Source: Macrolepiota albuminosa (taxonomy: Eukaryota; Basidiomycota; Agaricomycetes; Agaricales; Agaricaceae). Taken from it: a stretch of DNA of 64,000 bases. The stretch lies in contig JAMWFC010000109.1 of the NCBI GenBank assembly GCA_027475525.1, positions 496,001 to 560,000 of the forward strand, given 5' to 3'. The notes beneath the pieces are model-generated. The model made no database searches. It was not told where the DNA came from and saw only the letters and a list, made by a program, of their open reading frames with translations. Position numbers and translations under genes: made by a program. Position 1 is the stretch's first letter; each line of letters opens with the position of its first letter. Of the stretch, positions 20,470 to 33,800 are shown in pieces.

Positions 20470-23400
20470 CTTGGTAGATTTAATTTATCGATGTTAAGGC
20501 CCAGGTTGAAGAAGAAGACTCTGAAGGGGAAGAACTATATGATAATGGTAGATTGTATATTCATTCTATTTACCTACAGCTGACTATGTATTTTAGATGA
20601 CTTTATTGAAGACAGTGGACCTGTTGCACTAGATTAAAGTCTCTCTCACCACTTACTTGCTGTTGAATGGCACCAAGTGGATAATGACATCAAATGGAAT
20701 GCTTTACTAGCTTATGATTGTGTCCACTCTGGCAGTCAACAACTTCTATCAACCGAATCACCTCATTAATCTGTCAGTATAGCTTTTGAAGAACTGACAG
20801 GACTTTGGAGAGTTGCCATCAAAGTAAGCCTTTTTAGTTCTCTTTGATTTATTTTATCTCACTTCTTTTCAGCCAGGATATGAGGAGACCACCTCATTTA
20901 TTTTCATGGAAAAGATTATTTGTAGCAAAAATGATGCTTTTAATAATTAAATCAATTATTAGTTCTATTTCCTGACCAGGTTGTATTGTGATTGAAGCTC
21001 TCAGACTCAAAAACATACAAGACCTTTGTAGAGGTGTTTCTGATATTTACTGATGGCAGGTCCACTCAATTGACCCATCAGATTGGCCAAAATACCTAAG
21101 AGAATAGAAGCTCTTCACTCCTTTGAGTAGAACTTGGATCTGATTGACACAATGGCTGTTTAATGGGGACTTGGCCTATGTTGCAGACTATAACAACTTT
21201 AGAGTAGAAGTATATGTTGTACCTTGTCTGAATAACTGATTGCATCTCACCAAGCAGAAACACATCAATGCAGAGTTTTATTGACTACGTCATCCTGACA
21301 CAGCTTTACTTGATGTAGCAGAGATTAAAGCAGTCTGGGAAAATGGATCCATTCACCTGCTACTTTTAGGAGAGTGGAAATTCCATGTGCAGACATATTT
21401 AAATGGCTATCTATGCTTATTGACTGACGAATTCCAGTCTGAAGAAGCTATTTAAACTTCAGCTAAGATTGTGCGTTTCCAGAACTTTGGGATAATACCT
21501 GTAGAATATTTTGAATGCACCTTGCAAAGAATAGGTACTCAGCTTATTGGTGCTGGAGACAATGTCAAGGTTACAGATAGAGATACTTGAGGAGTTATTG
21601 GTGCTGTATACAGCATTACAGGAGGGATAGCAACAGTAGATGTTCATGACCAAAATTTACACTTACTTATGCTGGTCAAACATCTGCAGAAGAGAATATC
21701 TGTTGGAGATGAGGTGGTCATAGCATTTGGACAACAAGAGGGTTTTATGGGTTGGTGACTTCAATTGATAGAGACATACTTTTGATATATAACCATAATG
21801 TTGTATTGCAGGTGTAGAATCTGTTTTCCTTATCTGAACAGTAGACTAATGGATTTCTTTTTAGATTGAAACACATATGGACTGTGTTAATTTCTATCAC
21901 AGTCCAGTTACTATCAATGCTTATAGTGCTGGATTAAGTTTAGACATTGAGATTGAAGATAATCTATTAATCGAGTGAGTTATAGTTTTTTATTATTCAA
22001 GATCAATGGCTAACTTTTTTTAACTTAGAAAAAATCACAATCACCATCTTGTGGGATATCACGTCCATGTCATTGGTAGTCATCCCTTTAAAAATTATGA
22101 GGGAATCATCAAATCAATACTGGGGAATAACAATGTTCTAGTGGAATAACAATGTTCTAGTGGAATTTAATGCCACTCTTTGTCAAAAACCCCTTCATCT
22201 CTCGAATTTGGCCTACCGGTAAGTTAGAAATATTTATTGTATTCAAAGTTATTGAGTCTTACAATCCTCTTCAGTCATGACCAAAACATGAAACTATTGA
22301 TCTCTAAAAATATAGGGATTGGTTTGGAATATATCGAGCCACCGTCTTCCAATATTGCTTCACTGGCTAGGCTTAATATCTCTCTGTCCTCTGTCCCTTT
22401 GACAGCTTCAACTTCTTTTTCTCATGATTCAAGCATTTATCTTAGTCTAGCATGGAATCCAACTTCACAAACTCCAAATCCATCTTCTGCATTTTGTATG
22501 TTTTCTTGAAATTTAACACTTTCATGTGTCTTATAATCTATTAGCATATTGTGCTTGGATGAACAACAAAAATTTCATTGAAAAAAGAGTTAAAGTGCAA
22601 TTATTGTATACAAAATCTGTGCTCAACAATTCAGGTTGAAACTATAGTGACTATAAGGGTAGAAGGGGGTTATAGGTTAGAACTGAAGACTCTTTTGCAT
22701 TGCTTCAAGTTAATCAGAATAAGCTCTGTGTGCCTCCAAAGTATGTCACCCTGATGACGCCCAAATTGCGCTAAGGTGCACTATCACTAGTACAGCTACT
22801 TAGTCAATAAAGCTTTGGGCGCACTAAGTATGGGAGAGAGTTCCGGACAGGTCCCAGAGAACGCACAGTAGGCAAGAGGTTGGTGGTAAGGAAAAGGGGA
22901 GATTGGCGCTTATTTAAGGCCCAAAAATGTGGCAAGAGTATGCTAAAAATCACCAATGAAAGGTGCTAAAAGGCGTGGGAAAGAGTTGCCAAGGAAAGGC
23001 GCTAAGGAGCGTGGGAGAGAGTTGCCAAGGAAAGGCACTAAGGAGCGTGAGAGAGAGTCGCCAAGGAAAGGCGCTAAGAGACACTGTAAAGGGGTCACTA
23101 AGAGGCGCTAAGTGTTAGCACCTAAAAGAGATGATAAAATGACGAGATTGCTTAGCAGATCTAAGCGCAAATGCCTTGCCATAGTTGCAAGGCACTAAGA
23201 GATTGCAGACAGAAAGGGTGAGAGAGAACTAAAGCAGAGTCCCCTTGCCGACACGGTCAACAAAAGGTAGTCTGTTGCGTAGGGTGACCAAAATGTTGGG
23301 ATACAATCCCTACTGCCAAATTGATGATGTACTACTAACAAAAAGTAAGTATTTATATGTAAGTAAATGCCCTGAATTAAACTATATGGTGAAAAAGTCC

Positions 23401-23886
23401 ACAATCATGCTGTCAGTCTGAGTCGGCAAGAAGCTAAGCGACGTCAGGTGCTAAGGTGAAACTCCAAGCTGTCTGTCATAAAATACTTCATCATTCCTGC
23501 TGCCACCGGCTAAGAGCATCATGGGTGCCAAGTGTCTGTGTCCATGTACGGCCCTGAAGGGTGAGTGGCAAGGTGCGGCAAGGTGTCAAGAGGAGTGCTA
23601 AGAATAGATGGTGCCATAAAGAGTGGTCCTGGAGTAATTAGAGGCTCCAGCTGCGAGTTATTAACATAAAAATATGCAAAAATTAGCTCCTGGAGCGCTA
23701 AGACGTGCCGCTCCTGGTGGTCCCAGTGTGCCAATGTGAGGTGCTTGTGTTGGCGCTATCCATGGTCATCTATAATGGGAGCTCATCAACCCCACTGCAA
23801 CCCTCTGTCAAGGGCAAAAAGGTTATGATTTTGGATGGTACACTCATGGGTGTATTAAGCAAAATCTTTGCTTTTGATCCAGCTTA
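20470..23886 (+). pseudogene. Spt5-like protein with KOW motifs (decayed)
   Basis: The broken spliced gene follows the plan of the Spt5/KOW-like proteins multiplied in Agaricomycetes: an acidic start (EEDSEGEELYDN, DDFIEDSGP), an NGN-like part (LWRVAIKPGYEE; PGCIVIEALRLKNIQDLC), then KOW-type blocks (GIYNGDLAYVADYNNFRVEV, HHLVGYHVHVIGSHPF.NYEG, VKGKKVMILDGTLMG). Real Spt5 is a transcription elongation factor; what these dispersed copies do is unknown. In-frame stops, several at expected Trp, and a 1-kb foreign insert (about 22745-23765) show it is not functional. Confidence 0.65.
22745..23765. repeat. 1-kb insert rich in gcgctaag, with a 36-bp minisatellite
   Basis: This segment interrupts the KOW gene between its CVPPKYVT and VKGKKVMILDG parts. 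It has a different base make-up with many gcgctaag/gcactaag words. A unit of 36 bp containing gttgccaaggaaagg repeats three times at about 22972-23085. It could be an unrecognised short transposon or LTR; I could not define its ends. Confidence 0.45.
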
Positions 23887-24283
23887 GGCAGCCAACTGTG
23901 TGATTTCACCAGATAAAGGAGGTCCACCCATAACAACAAGTTGAAATATAGTTGTAGTAATTGCTTGAAAATTGTATTAATAATTCTACTAACAATATTA
24001 TTACAATACATACTGCACAATATCTTATACCTATGCAATATCTTGTTTGCACATGCTTTTAATTATAGTTAGTACCATGTGTTCAGCTCTGTAACAATCA
24101 TCTATTGATTATTGTTTACAGTTAGAACAGTAGGCTAATATTGGCTACATCAACTCCATTTATCCTGATATAAAAATTGCTAATCCTTTTAGTTTTGAAA
24201 ACAAGATTTGGTAGCTGCACTAAGGTTTGAATACTAACTAAAACATATCAACAAATTGTCCACAAGTTATTCTACTTTTTTTG

Positions 24284-26709
24284 ATGGGTCTTTGCAGAGA
24301 TTGTGGCACACTTTTTTCCAATCTAGGTACAGAGATATGTAAGAAGTGTCAAGAACTTGCAACTGTGACATCCAATAAGGAATGCAAAGCGATAGAAATA
24401 AGTTTAATGATTGTCTTGCATGATATTCTTATAGTTAAGCTTAAATCATAATCAAGGCCATGTCACAGTGTCAAGGATGTTCCATTGTCTACTGGTATAA
24501 GGGCGACCTCTTGAGGAGTCCCCTGACAACTGGTTTCTCAAAACACTAAGATATAATATCTATAACAATACAAAAAAAATGCCAGATATTGAAATTATGT
24601 GCTTCAACTCTTTGAGCAATTTCCAGAGATCTGAAAATTGGTTATTTAGGTGATGCTATGCTTACTAAAAGCCTTCTTGAGCATTTTGTCAAACATCATA
24701 AATCAGCGTCACAGTATTGAATCAATTAACCTTCAAGGCAGCTAATGAATTCTGTCCTTCAAGTGGCTCACAGAGCCAAAGAAGTGCTTGCCACTATGAA
24801 AGCACAAGTAAAAGGCAATACCTTTACTGTTCAAATGGCACTATCCATCTTCTCTCAGAATGGAACTGTGCCAAAAAAAGTATTGATATTTTTTTGTTTG
24901 AATCTTTTCAGATATTTATTTTCTTATACTAGGTCTAAATTCTCTCTTTACTCAAAAAATATAATGGGTCAGAATCAACTGCTAACATATTTGAATATGC
25001 AAAGATTGAACTTAAGGCAGCATTTCTTAGATCACCATCTTTTCATCAATTTGGATCAAGCCAGCTTGATTTTGAGCAGTATGTTTTTTATTGATGTTAT
25101 TGTTTCATCATTCAATAATCTACCCAGACCAACGTTTGAAGTTGGAGCAAACAAGATTCATCAACTTGAATACAAGACCGGAAGTGATGTAGAGACTGTT
25201 GAAGTTTTCTTCAACTCTTTGAAAAGTGCAGAGCATTTGAGCGATGCAAATGTTAAATCAAAAATGATCTCTTTTCAAGTATTTGTTTATTATATTGTTC
25301 CTGTGAGTCAATTATTTATCATAATTATTCACTAGATAATGCTCTTCAGGACACTGATGATAAAAATGACATAGTTCTGGAGTCATATAAGTCTACATGC
25401 CAATTAGTGGCACCTTCAACTATATGTAAGCAAAAACTCAGTATGAAGCAGAAGGCTTCAAAAAGTGAGTTGCAGATTTGACTCGACCTTTTTCATTTGA
25501 CACATCTTGTTACTGTTGAGGTCTTTTATCATCAGTACCACAATATATTAGCACATTTTGACTATAAAAAATTGCAATGGCTGATGAATTAATTGATGTA
25601 AAAGTATAGTTTGACCATTATTGGTTCACAGCTACTACTTTTACTGTGGATATAGAAGAAAATATCAATGAACATATTGGTATCAAGGAAAAAACCATCA
25701 AAATTGCTTGTGACTAGCAGTCTCATGTCTGAGAAGACCAATCAAAGGGTGGGTATCTTACTAAAGGTTTGATGAAGTTTGTATTTTTAGTAAGTTGGTT
25801 TCTGTGATACTCTTTATTCTACCAAGTCTTATATTATGTTCTAGGGCCGTTTTAACAATAAACAGTATGCAATTTTCCAGTGCAAGCCTATTGCCACGAC
25901 AAAGTCTCAGAACTTTACTGACTTGACTGCTGAATTACACCTCATGACACTGAGACAGTACTTTGCAGATTCCTTCAAATGCAGAGCAGATGCACATGAA
26001 GTCAATATCCAGAGTAAGTGACTTTGTCTATCAAACTTTATTTAACTGTCTTGATACTTATCAGACCTTTGATGGAACATTTCTAGTGCATTTCTCAGTT
26101 CACTAACAACCAAACTCCCACCTCCATCTCAAAATGATGAGAATGATACTAGAAGTCTTGTCTTCAAAGACTTTTTGGCTACATCCTTACTCTCAACCAA
26201 GAGTCTCTATATAGAAAGAAAATTCAGTAGCTGTAACAAAGCAGATGATAACAGTGATTTTGTTGGCCATGTTGTTGATACATATGCATATCATGTCCTT
26301 GTAGACAGTGGTGGTACTCTTTTGATGACTGATCTTCAGAGTATGTGATGCTCACTTTCATATCTTTCTTATTTTTGAGGCTTACACTTACAAATATCAG
26401 GAGTTGTTGGCCCTGACAATGAAATTATTCTATATGATCCTCAAGCACATTTGTAAGTTCTATTCCATCCTTGCTTCTTATTTAACAACTTTATTTTAGG
26501 TCTCAGCAGAATACTGGATTCTGGGACAAAGGTTTTGTAACAATGAAGAAATGGCTAGGAAAACATAAGTGCAAGACTCTCTGCCACAAGCTTATTTGGA
26601 CAACTGTGCTGTTGAGATCAAAGATGACACTAAGAGCAGCACAGACAACATTTGCAGCCTACTGCACCATGGCTTTCCTTCTCCTTCTCTGAAGACAGAA
26701 AGTCTTTAG
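24284..26709 (+). pseudogene. Alpha-type protein kinase with N-terminal zinc ribbon (decayed)
   Basis: At the N-terminus GLCRDCGTLF...EICKKCQ forms a CxxC/CxxC zinc-binding pair, as in many basidiomycete alpha-kinases. The C-terminal half carries the family hallmark: YHVLVDSGGTLLMTDLQGVV, then LYDPQAH, GFWDKGF and a HKCKTLC cysteine/histidine cluster. Alpha-kinases are atypical Ser/Thr kinases related to elongation factor 2 kinase. Introns of 50-70 bp separate the blocks. Stops and frame breaks occur in the middle part, so this copy is a pseudogene. Confidence 0.75.
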
Positions 26710-27560
26710 CTAGTATTTAGTCAGATATTCTTGTTCATCATATATATGTTGGTTCAGTGCTATATAATGTAATAATAGCAAGTCTTTAGCTAGTACCTAG
26801 TCAGATATTCTTGTTCATCATATACATGTCATGTATTATAGTTTTCTTGTTGTCTTTTGATTCATCCTCTCTCCTCTCTCTTGATATTTACATCATACAC
26901 AACATACATTTGTAATTTGTATTACATAGGAGCCCTCTCATTCATTTTGAATAAGCCAATTTAATTTTCCAGGCTGCAGCATAATACTGTAGCTGTTTGC
27001 ACTAATTCTTTTTCTTATCTTTTCTTTATCGTGATCATGCCTCCTTTCAAATAAAAGGTTACACACGCCTCACAAATCATTTCATGAACAACCAAGTTAG
27101 AAACTGAGCAAGAAGGACAAAGCATTATGCAATACAGGTTACACACGCTTCACAGATTATTCTATAAACAACCGAGTTGGATATTAATATTTATAGGGCA
27201 AAACATTATGCAATACAAGTGCGGAACACTCTACTTATAGAAAAACCTTTGTCTTGTTGCTTATTAGCCATTGCTCACATCAGTCTAGGCTATAGGTCCC
27301 TAAAAAATCTGCCAGTTTAACATTGCTTGGAGGTGCAGAAAAGTCTACTTATAGCAAGCCTTTTGTTGAAAATTTTGCACCTTGTGTTTTAGAAGTATTC
27401 TTCAAACTTGTCAGAGATACTTTATTGAGTAAGTTAAGACTTGTCCAGATCTTGGATTATATCGACTAAACAGTATAAAAAATTACAGCAAAGCTATCTG
27501 TAAACCAGCACTTCTTACTACTTTTCACAGACGCTCTCTCACTCTCCTGTATCACTTGCA
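26710..27560. other. AT-rich spacer with two diverged tandem duplications
   Basis: An ~80-bp block containing gtctttagctagta is repeated (26701/26781), as is a ~78-bp block starting ggttacacacgc (27057/27137). Unlike the exact 77-bp duplications these copies differ at many sites, so they are old and genuine. No gene seen. Confidence 0.6.
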
Positions 27561-29126
27561 ATGGCCTCTACATCTAGCTCAAATAATCCAGCTAGTAAGA
27601 ACCAGCACAAGAATTGCTGTAAGCCTTATGCTTCTTGTTTTTGTGTAACATTAATTTATCTAATGTTTTTGTAGCTCCTGAAGATGATCCAACAGTCTGT
27701 GCTCTCATCAAAGATTACTACAATCACAATATCACCAATCACAAAACAATTTCCAAGCTTTTTTGGACAGAACATAAGATTCAATTGTTGTATGTACTAC
27801 TTTCATTATACTTCAACTTCTCAGTTAACTATTTTCTTGCTTTAGTGAAGCCTCTGTGGCTTATCATGCCTAGGATATGGGGCTGAAAGCTAGTAGTGCA
27901 ATGACAGCATCTTTGGCAGATGAGGAAATTCATCAGCTTGTTGCAACTCAGATGGCTTATGATTCATCAGGCTGCCAAGGTATTAAAAGGACCAGAGAGC
28001 TCATTGGACTTAATGTCTGCATACACTTGACAAAGTATATATTTATACTTGAATGATGTCAGTAGTTAACACTCCATAGGGCTGCTGTTGATAGAAAAAT
28101 GCATATTCTTGATCCAGATGAGTTTGCTTGGCATGATCTCACCTCAAAAAAAATTTATCAAGAAATCTTGACTAGCATTGGCCCTAACCATGAACGCAGT
28201 GCTGATGGGCATGACAAACTTGTCAGTATTGAATTTGCAATATGAGGCTTACAAAATAAATGGTCGGAGAAGTGGTTAGGCCTTTAGGTTATTCCAAATA
28301 ATCATTTAAAGACAGCTATTGCCTATCTTTACCTTTCTGTTGTTGCTGAACTTGGAGGTAGATATTTCGTCTCTTTATTTATATTGTATATATACTGAAC
28401 AATATCCAGATATGCTGTTTCAATCTTCTACTGATTGTAAATCAGAGATAATTTTTTTATATGGTTTTGCAAATGCTCTTCGGTCAGATATATGGCTACT
28501 GTGATGTAACTTGCTGACTTTCAATATTGCCATAGTGCTCACTTCTCTTCTGATATTAAGCTTGTTGAGATTGGGCCAGCCCACCATTTCTTAAAGAGCA
28601 CAGACAACATCACAATTGAAAGAGGTTGGTTACAGTTCCATATCACATAGAGAGACAATATCCATATTTATTGGGCTGCTGATCAGGGGATCTATAATCC
28701 AGCTATACCAAAGCAGTAGTACATGAATTAATTTTTAAATTACATTTTAACCTTCATGTAATACATCTTAGCAAACTTGTTCAGTGGCTCTGGCCAAAGC
28801 TCCTTCAGCAAGATCTTGATTTATGAAGGCGGAACCAGAATGATCTCACAGTTTGTACTAACAAGGACAAGTTTTTGCCTTCTGGTGTTTCTCCAAACAT
28901 TGCCTATACTCTTTATTCTGATTATAATGCTGACAATTGGTTGCAACCTGTTGATGTTGATATAGTGCACTCACTTATAAATCAGATTGGAGACGAGGAC
29001 TTAGTCCGTTTTGTCTCTTTCAAGTATGCTATAAAAGCACAGGATGTTTTTGATAATCTTCACATCTCTTCATTTACATATGAAAACATTTGGTTTGTCT
29101 TTCAGTCAATGCTTTCTCATATGTAG
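27561..29126 (+). pseudogene. Integrase-core (RNase H-fold) protein, candidate transposase (decayed)
   Basis: The order matches the integrase-core family abundant in Agaricomycetes. Segments are DDPTVCALIKDYYNHNITN, QMAYDSSGCQGIKRTREL, RSADGHDKLVSIEFAI, LQNKWSEKWLGL, VIPNNHLKTAIAYLYL, STDCKSE, and KDKFLPSGVSPNIAY near the C-terminus. The Asp in ADGHDKL and the Asp and Glu in TDCKSE fall where such proteins have acidic catalytic residues. Trp codons expected after EFAI and WLGL are TGA and TAG, and frames break near 28500 and 28650, so it is not functional. Small introns are visible (for example 27617-27674). Confidence 0.72.
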
Positions 29127-29520
29127 TTTTTGCTGTTATTACATTATATAGAATTGAAGATCTAGGATTCTTCTTGGCGAGATAGCTGTGTGTAGCTATA
29201 ATCTACAGCCTGCTTACTATAGATTATCAAACTTGTCATAGTGAAACCTTTCTTGAACAAAGTTCAATAACACTATAATGAAGGATGAGGAAAAGTTCAT
29301 TATTAATAAAGAGTGAATGTCTCACTCTTTTTGTAGAGTAATAATAAGAAGAGACTGAAAAGCGAAATCAATAAATAAGATTGTTACTCTGCAAAAAGGC
29401 TTAAACATGAGGTGCATACGATGAGAAAGTGAATATGTGCTCACCTGTGCTGCATGATACGAATGGGAAGAGAGGGAGCAGCACAGCACAGGAAGTGAAA
29501 CTCTCTACTCTACCGTCTCC
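29127..29520. other. AT-rich spacer, no gene seen
   Basis: This lies between the integrase-core pseudogene and the right inverted end. No coding pattern or structured RNA recognised. Confidence 0.5.
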
Positions 29521-30484
29521 AAGTTGGCTTTCTGATGCTGAAACTTGATCATGTGCCTAGCAAATTCTGAGTCACATGTGCTGATCACATATATTGGTTT
29601 CACGTGCAACTATGAGTATGATGGAAAAACTTATGATATTATGTGGCTGGCAAATTCTGAGTCACATGAACTGATGACATAGATTGGTCTCACATGCATA
29701 TATTAGTAAGTATGGTGGGAAAACTTATGAGATCATGTGCCCAGCAAATCTTGGGGCACATGTGCTAAACATATGACCTGATCTCACATGCAATTACTTG
29801 GATAGTGAGAGAACAAATGAGAGAACATAGTAAGCAAGCAACGTATATTTAAGCAGCCCCTCAACTTCAGGATGGCTTTCTGATACTAAACCTGATCATA
29901 TGCCCAGGAGATCCCGAATCACATGCACTGGTCACATGTATTAGTTTTACATGCAACTGTGCATATAATAGAAAAACTTACAAGATCATGTAGCTGACAA
30001 ATCCTGAGTTACATGAACTAATAACATGGATTGGTCTTACGTGCATTTATTAGTAAGTATGGTGGAAAAACTTACAAGATCATGTGCCTGGCAAATCCTG
30101 GGTCACATGTGCTAAACTTATGTGCTGGTCTCATGTGCAATTACTTGGATGGTGGGAGAACAAACAAAAGAAATTGGTAAGCAGGCGACATATATTTATG
30201 CAGCCCCTCAACTTTAGGGCGGCTTTCTGACGCTGAACCTGATCATGTGCCTGGGAGATCCCAAATCACATGCACTGATCACATGCGCCAATCTCACATG
30301 CTCTCCGAGAAAATTCAGGTCAACATAATAAGTTACTGGTGGGTTATAATGCTCATTTCAATGTAACGGGGTGCCAGATGTCATGCTCCAAAATTACTGA
30401 TCTGCTCAGCTTCTTTGAGCTGACCCTGGAGGTAGTCGACTGACCCTGAAGGATAGCCAACACTTGCAAAACGAAATCCTACCT
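29521..30484 (-). repeat. Right inverted end of the large element
   Basis: The ggctttctga...agcagcccctcaact blocks at about 29525, 29865 and 30215 are reverse complements of the left-end units. The outer part (30300-30484) mirrors 19144-19330. Copia is inserted directly after tacct (30480-30484); the last bases of the inverted repeat lie at 36577-36598. Confidence 0.85.
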
Positions 30485-30776
30485 TGTTATCCAGAGTGGA
30501 ATAGTCAGCTTACAGTGGTCACATGATCATCATATTGAACTAAACATTTACATGTCACACACCTCAGTTGTTCTCTATCATCTAAACGGGCACTGAGGTT
30601 GTAAGTGTTATGTTTTTTATACTTAGCATTATCCTAAGCTTATTACCTACGATACAGTAATTTGTTCCGTTGACTAGGTATGATAATATAGTTGTTCTCT
30701 ATCATTTAGACGGGCACTGAGGTTTGATTTGTTCCGTTGACTAGTTGACTATACTAGGGTGAGATCTAGCATAACA
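30485..30776 (+). repeat. Copia 1 5' LTR
   Basis: 292 bp. It contains a duplicated ttgttctctatcat segment (30570 and 30694) and a duplicated tttgttccgttgactag that the 3' LTR lacks. Confidence 0.9.
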
Positions 30777-30856
30777 GGTTATGGGCCTTCTCTTCGGAGG
30801 ATAGCTAGTAATCACTGTTCTATTGGAGACAACTTTTATCTTCAGGGATTGTCATA

Positions 30857-33800
30857 ATGACAGATCCTTTTCAACATCGACATAACCCACATCAGGCTAT
30901 TGCATCGTCTTCGCGTCCAGTTCCGTGGATCGCACCAATGGGTTTTTCTGCTGTTTCAACCGATCCCACTTCACGGTTGGGTTTTTCTCATGCTTTACCT
31001 CCACATATGCATTCTGTTCCCTCTGATTCTTCAATTTCTTTCCCTCCCAGTACGCATACAACCTCTGGACCTTCGAGATCTTTCATTTCTTGAGCCACTT
31101 TGGCCTTGTGAAATAGTTATTTGAATCGCACCACTGTTACGCCAACTCCTATACCTTTTGTTCCTTCGTCATCTTGTTGTTCCCCGTTATATGCATCGGT
31201 TCCAAACTCTTCTTCACCTGTTATTGCTTGTTCTCCCATTCCTCAGACTCCACTTGTAAATGTACCATTAAATCGTAACTTGCATTCCAATTCTCCTTGT
31301 GTTCCAGTACATTCAACGCATAATCATCCTTTGACTCCACCTTCACCAGTGCCAATCGCTTATTCTCATCCGCCGTCTGTGTTTCGGCAAACTTTTACTC
31401 CACCTACACTCATTCTTCCTGCCCCACTTCCATTGTCATGTCCGCCTTCAGTATTTTTGCATATGACGCCTCCACCGATGCATCCTCCTCCTCAAATACA
31501 TCATCCTATGCCTCATCATGCAAATCCTGTTTTTCATGCGCCAACTCAGGTTCCGGTCCCTTCCATTCCCCAAGTCTTTCCTATGCAACACCCGATTTCT
31601 CCTGTTCCTCAACTTCCTCATCCTCAACAACTATTACAGCAGTTTCCTATTATTGAGAACGCTGGGTTACCACAACATTTGGCTCACATACACCCAAACC
31701 TTCCTCCTGGTGAACTTATCCTGCAACCGCCGGAAGAGTTGGGACGTCAACTATCTATTGTTCAGGATCATATTCCCCAACGACAACTTTATCATACTCC
31801 CGTGGTTTCGACGTATACAGATTTGAAGTTACCGTCTCTCACCACCATACCTTGATTCATGTCTGCTGCGGACTGGAGGACATGGATTAATCCTGTCTTA
31901 GCCCTCATTGATCACTTGGGCCTTAACGGTCATGTCTGTCTTCTTCCTCTGCCAGGCACACCATACGATCCCACTTGCAAACTAGCACTTCCACCTCCAT
32001 ATCCTCCCCATCAAACTCAGGTCGAGATGAAGGAGTATGAGGATTTCTGGAGGAACGATAACATCTGCTCTTATGTCATCTCAGGGAGACTTTCCGCACA
32101 TTTTCAATTCTCTACCCCCTGCTCGAAGTGGACCCTACAACTTCCCAACTAAGACTTCGAGAGATCTGTTAGACTTCTTGAGGAGATGCTTTAGTGTTGG
32201 GAGCACAGCATCGGCTTAGAAGATTAAAGACTTGGTTCTACGTTTACATTGTACGGCGAATGCGATTCTGGCTTACGTTCAATCTTGGAGGATCGCGGTT
32301 AATCAATTATCAACCATGCCTTGGGACTTCACTCACTATGAAAGAGTTCAACGCTTTATGGACAGCATACCAGATCACCGTGCATACAATGTTCTTAGGG
32401 AAGAAGTCAGGCGTTCATGGGATAATTCACCAGATGGAGTGTTTGATTTTTTCACGCTCGCCGATGCTATTCTCAAAATTGACATTGATGTTCGGAGGCG
32501 TCAGGCCGCAACTCAGCCACATCTCAAGCCTCAAACTATCCAGAAAAACAATACTTCACAGACTACGTCTTCTCAATGTTTGGAGTCGTCGACTGATACA
32601 AATCAGAGAAGGACAAACACAATGGAGAGATCGAAGGAGAATACCAATCAACCTAAGGCACATGTTGCTGTCTCGGATGAACCTACTACAGAATCGATTT
32701 CTCAAACTCAGCCATTTGTTATCGACGGACTTGATGATACTGTACTTTATATCATTGACAAGCAGGAAGAGAATGACAGTGATTTCCACCTTTATCATGC
32801 TTCACTTGAGGACGATGATTGCGCTCTGTATCTGGCATTTGCAAGCTCGGTGACGCCGATAGCTTTGGCCTCAATCACCTCTAAGTTCAATTTGATACTT
32901 GACTCTGGTTGTACAACGCACATCATAAAAGATAAGCGGTTTTTTTGGACATATCATCTGGAACAAGCAGTACCTGTTGGAACTGCCAACTGTGGAACTC
33001 TTCATACACTAGCGCGTGGTGATGTTAAATTCTGAACCCATATTGATGGAAAAACTGTTATTCTAGTTCTGAAAAATTGCTTACATGCACCGGACGTTCC
33101 CATCAACTTGCTATCAGTTGGATCGATGGTTAAAAACGACATGAAATTAATATTTGAAAAGGATTCCACATCATTATTTTTCCCATCGACTTCGAAACAT
33201 CTTGGAGGCAAATCGTTAACGGCAATGGTTCATAAGAGACTGTCTTTCCTTTTTTGTGACTTTGTGATACCACCTCTTGATGACGATCTATCTTTCTCGG
33301 CCTTGGCAGCAATACAATTTCATTTCCAAAGGTACCAGTAACACCAGAACTCTGGCATAGTCGTATGGGACACCCTGCTTAGGAGACCACGTGAATGATG
33401 TTGACAAAGAACTTCGCAAATGGGGTTGAGTACTCAGGGAAGTTTGAACATCTACAATGCATACCTTGCATCGTAGGTAAACAACCGGCCCGACTATTTG
33501 ACAACAAAGAACATTGAGCGAGTAATATTGGCAAATTGCTTCACATGGATTCCTGCGGCCCGTTTCCCATGAGGTTTTCAAACGGAAACACGAATTATTT
33601 TCATTCAATACTAGACAACTATTTGAATGTTGGTAGCACGGAATTACTGGCTAAGAAGAATCAAGCTTTGAAACATTTCAAAAGAGTACAATCCAAATTG
33701 GAGCTGAAATCGGGAAATAAGGTCAAGATAGTTCAATGTGATGGAGCAAAGGAGTTTGTTGAAGAAAAGCTGAGGGAATACTTGGAGGAAAAAGGCATAG

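Noticed and set aside
26701..27200. Two further tandem duplications of about 78-80 bp
   Set aside because: Copies are diverged and periods are not 77, so they do not belong to the exact 77-bp class.
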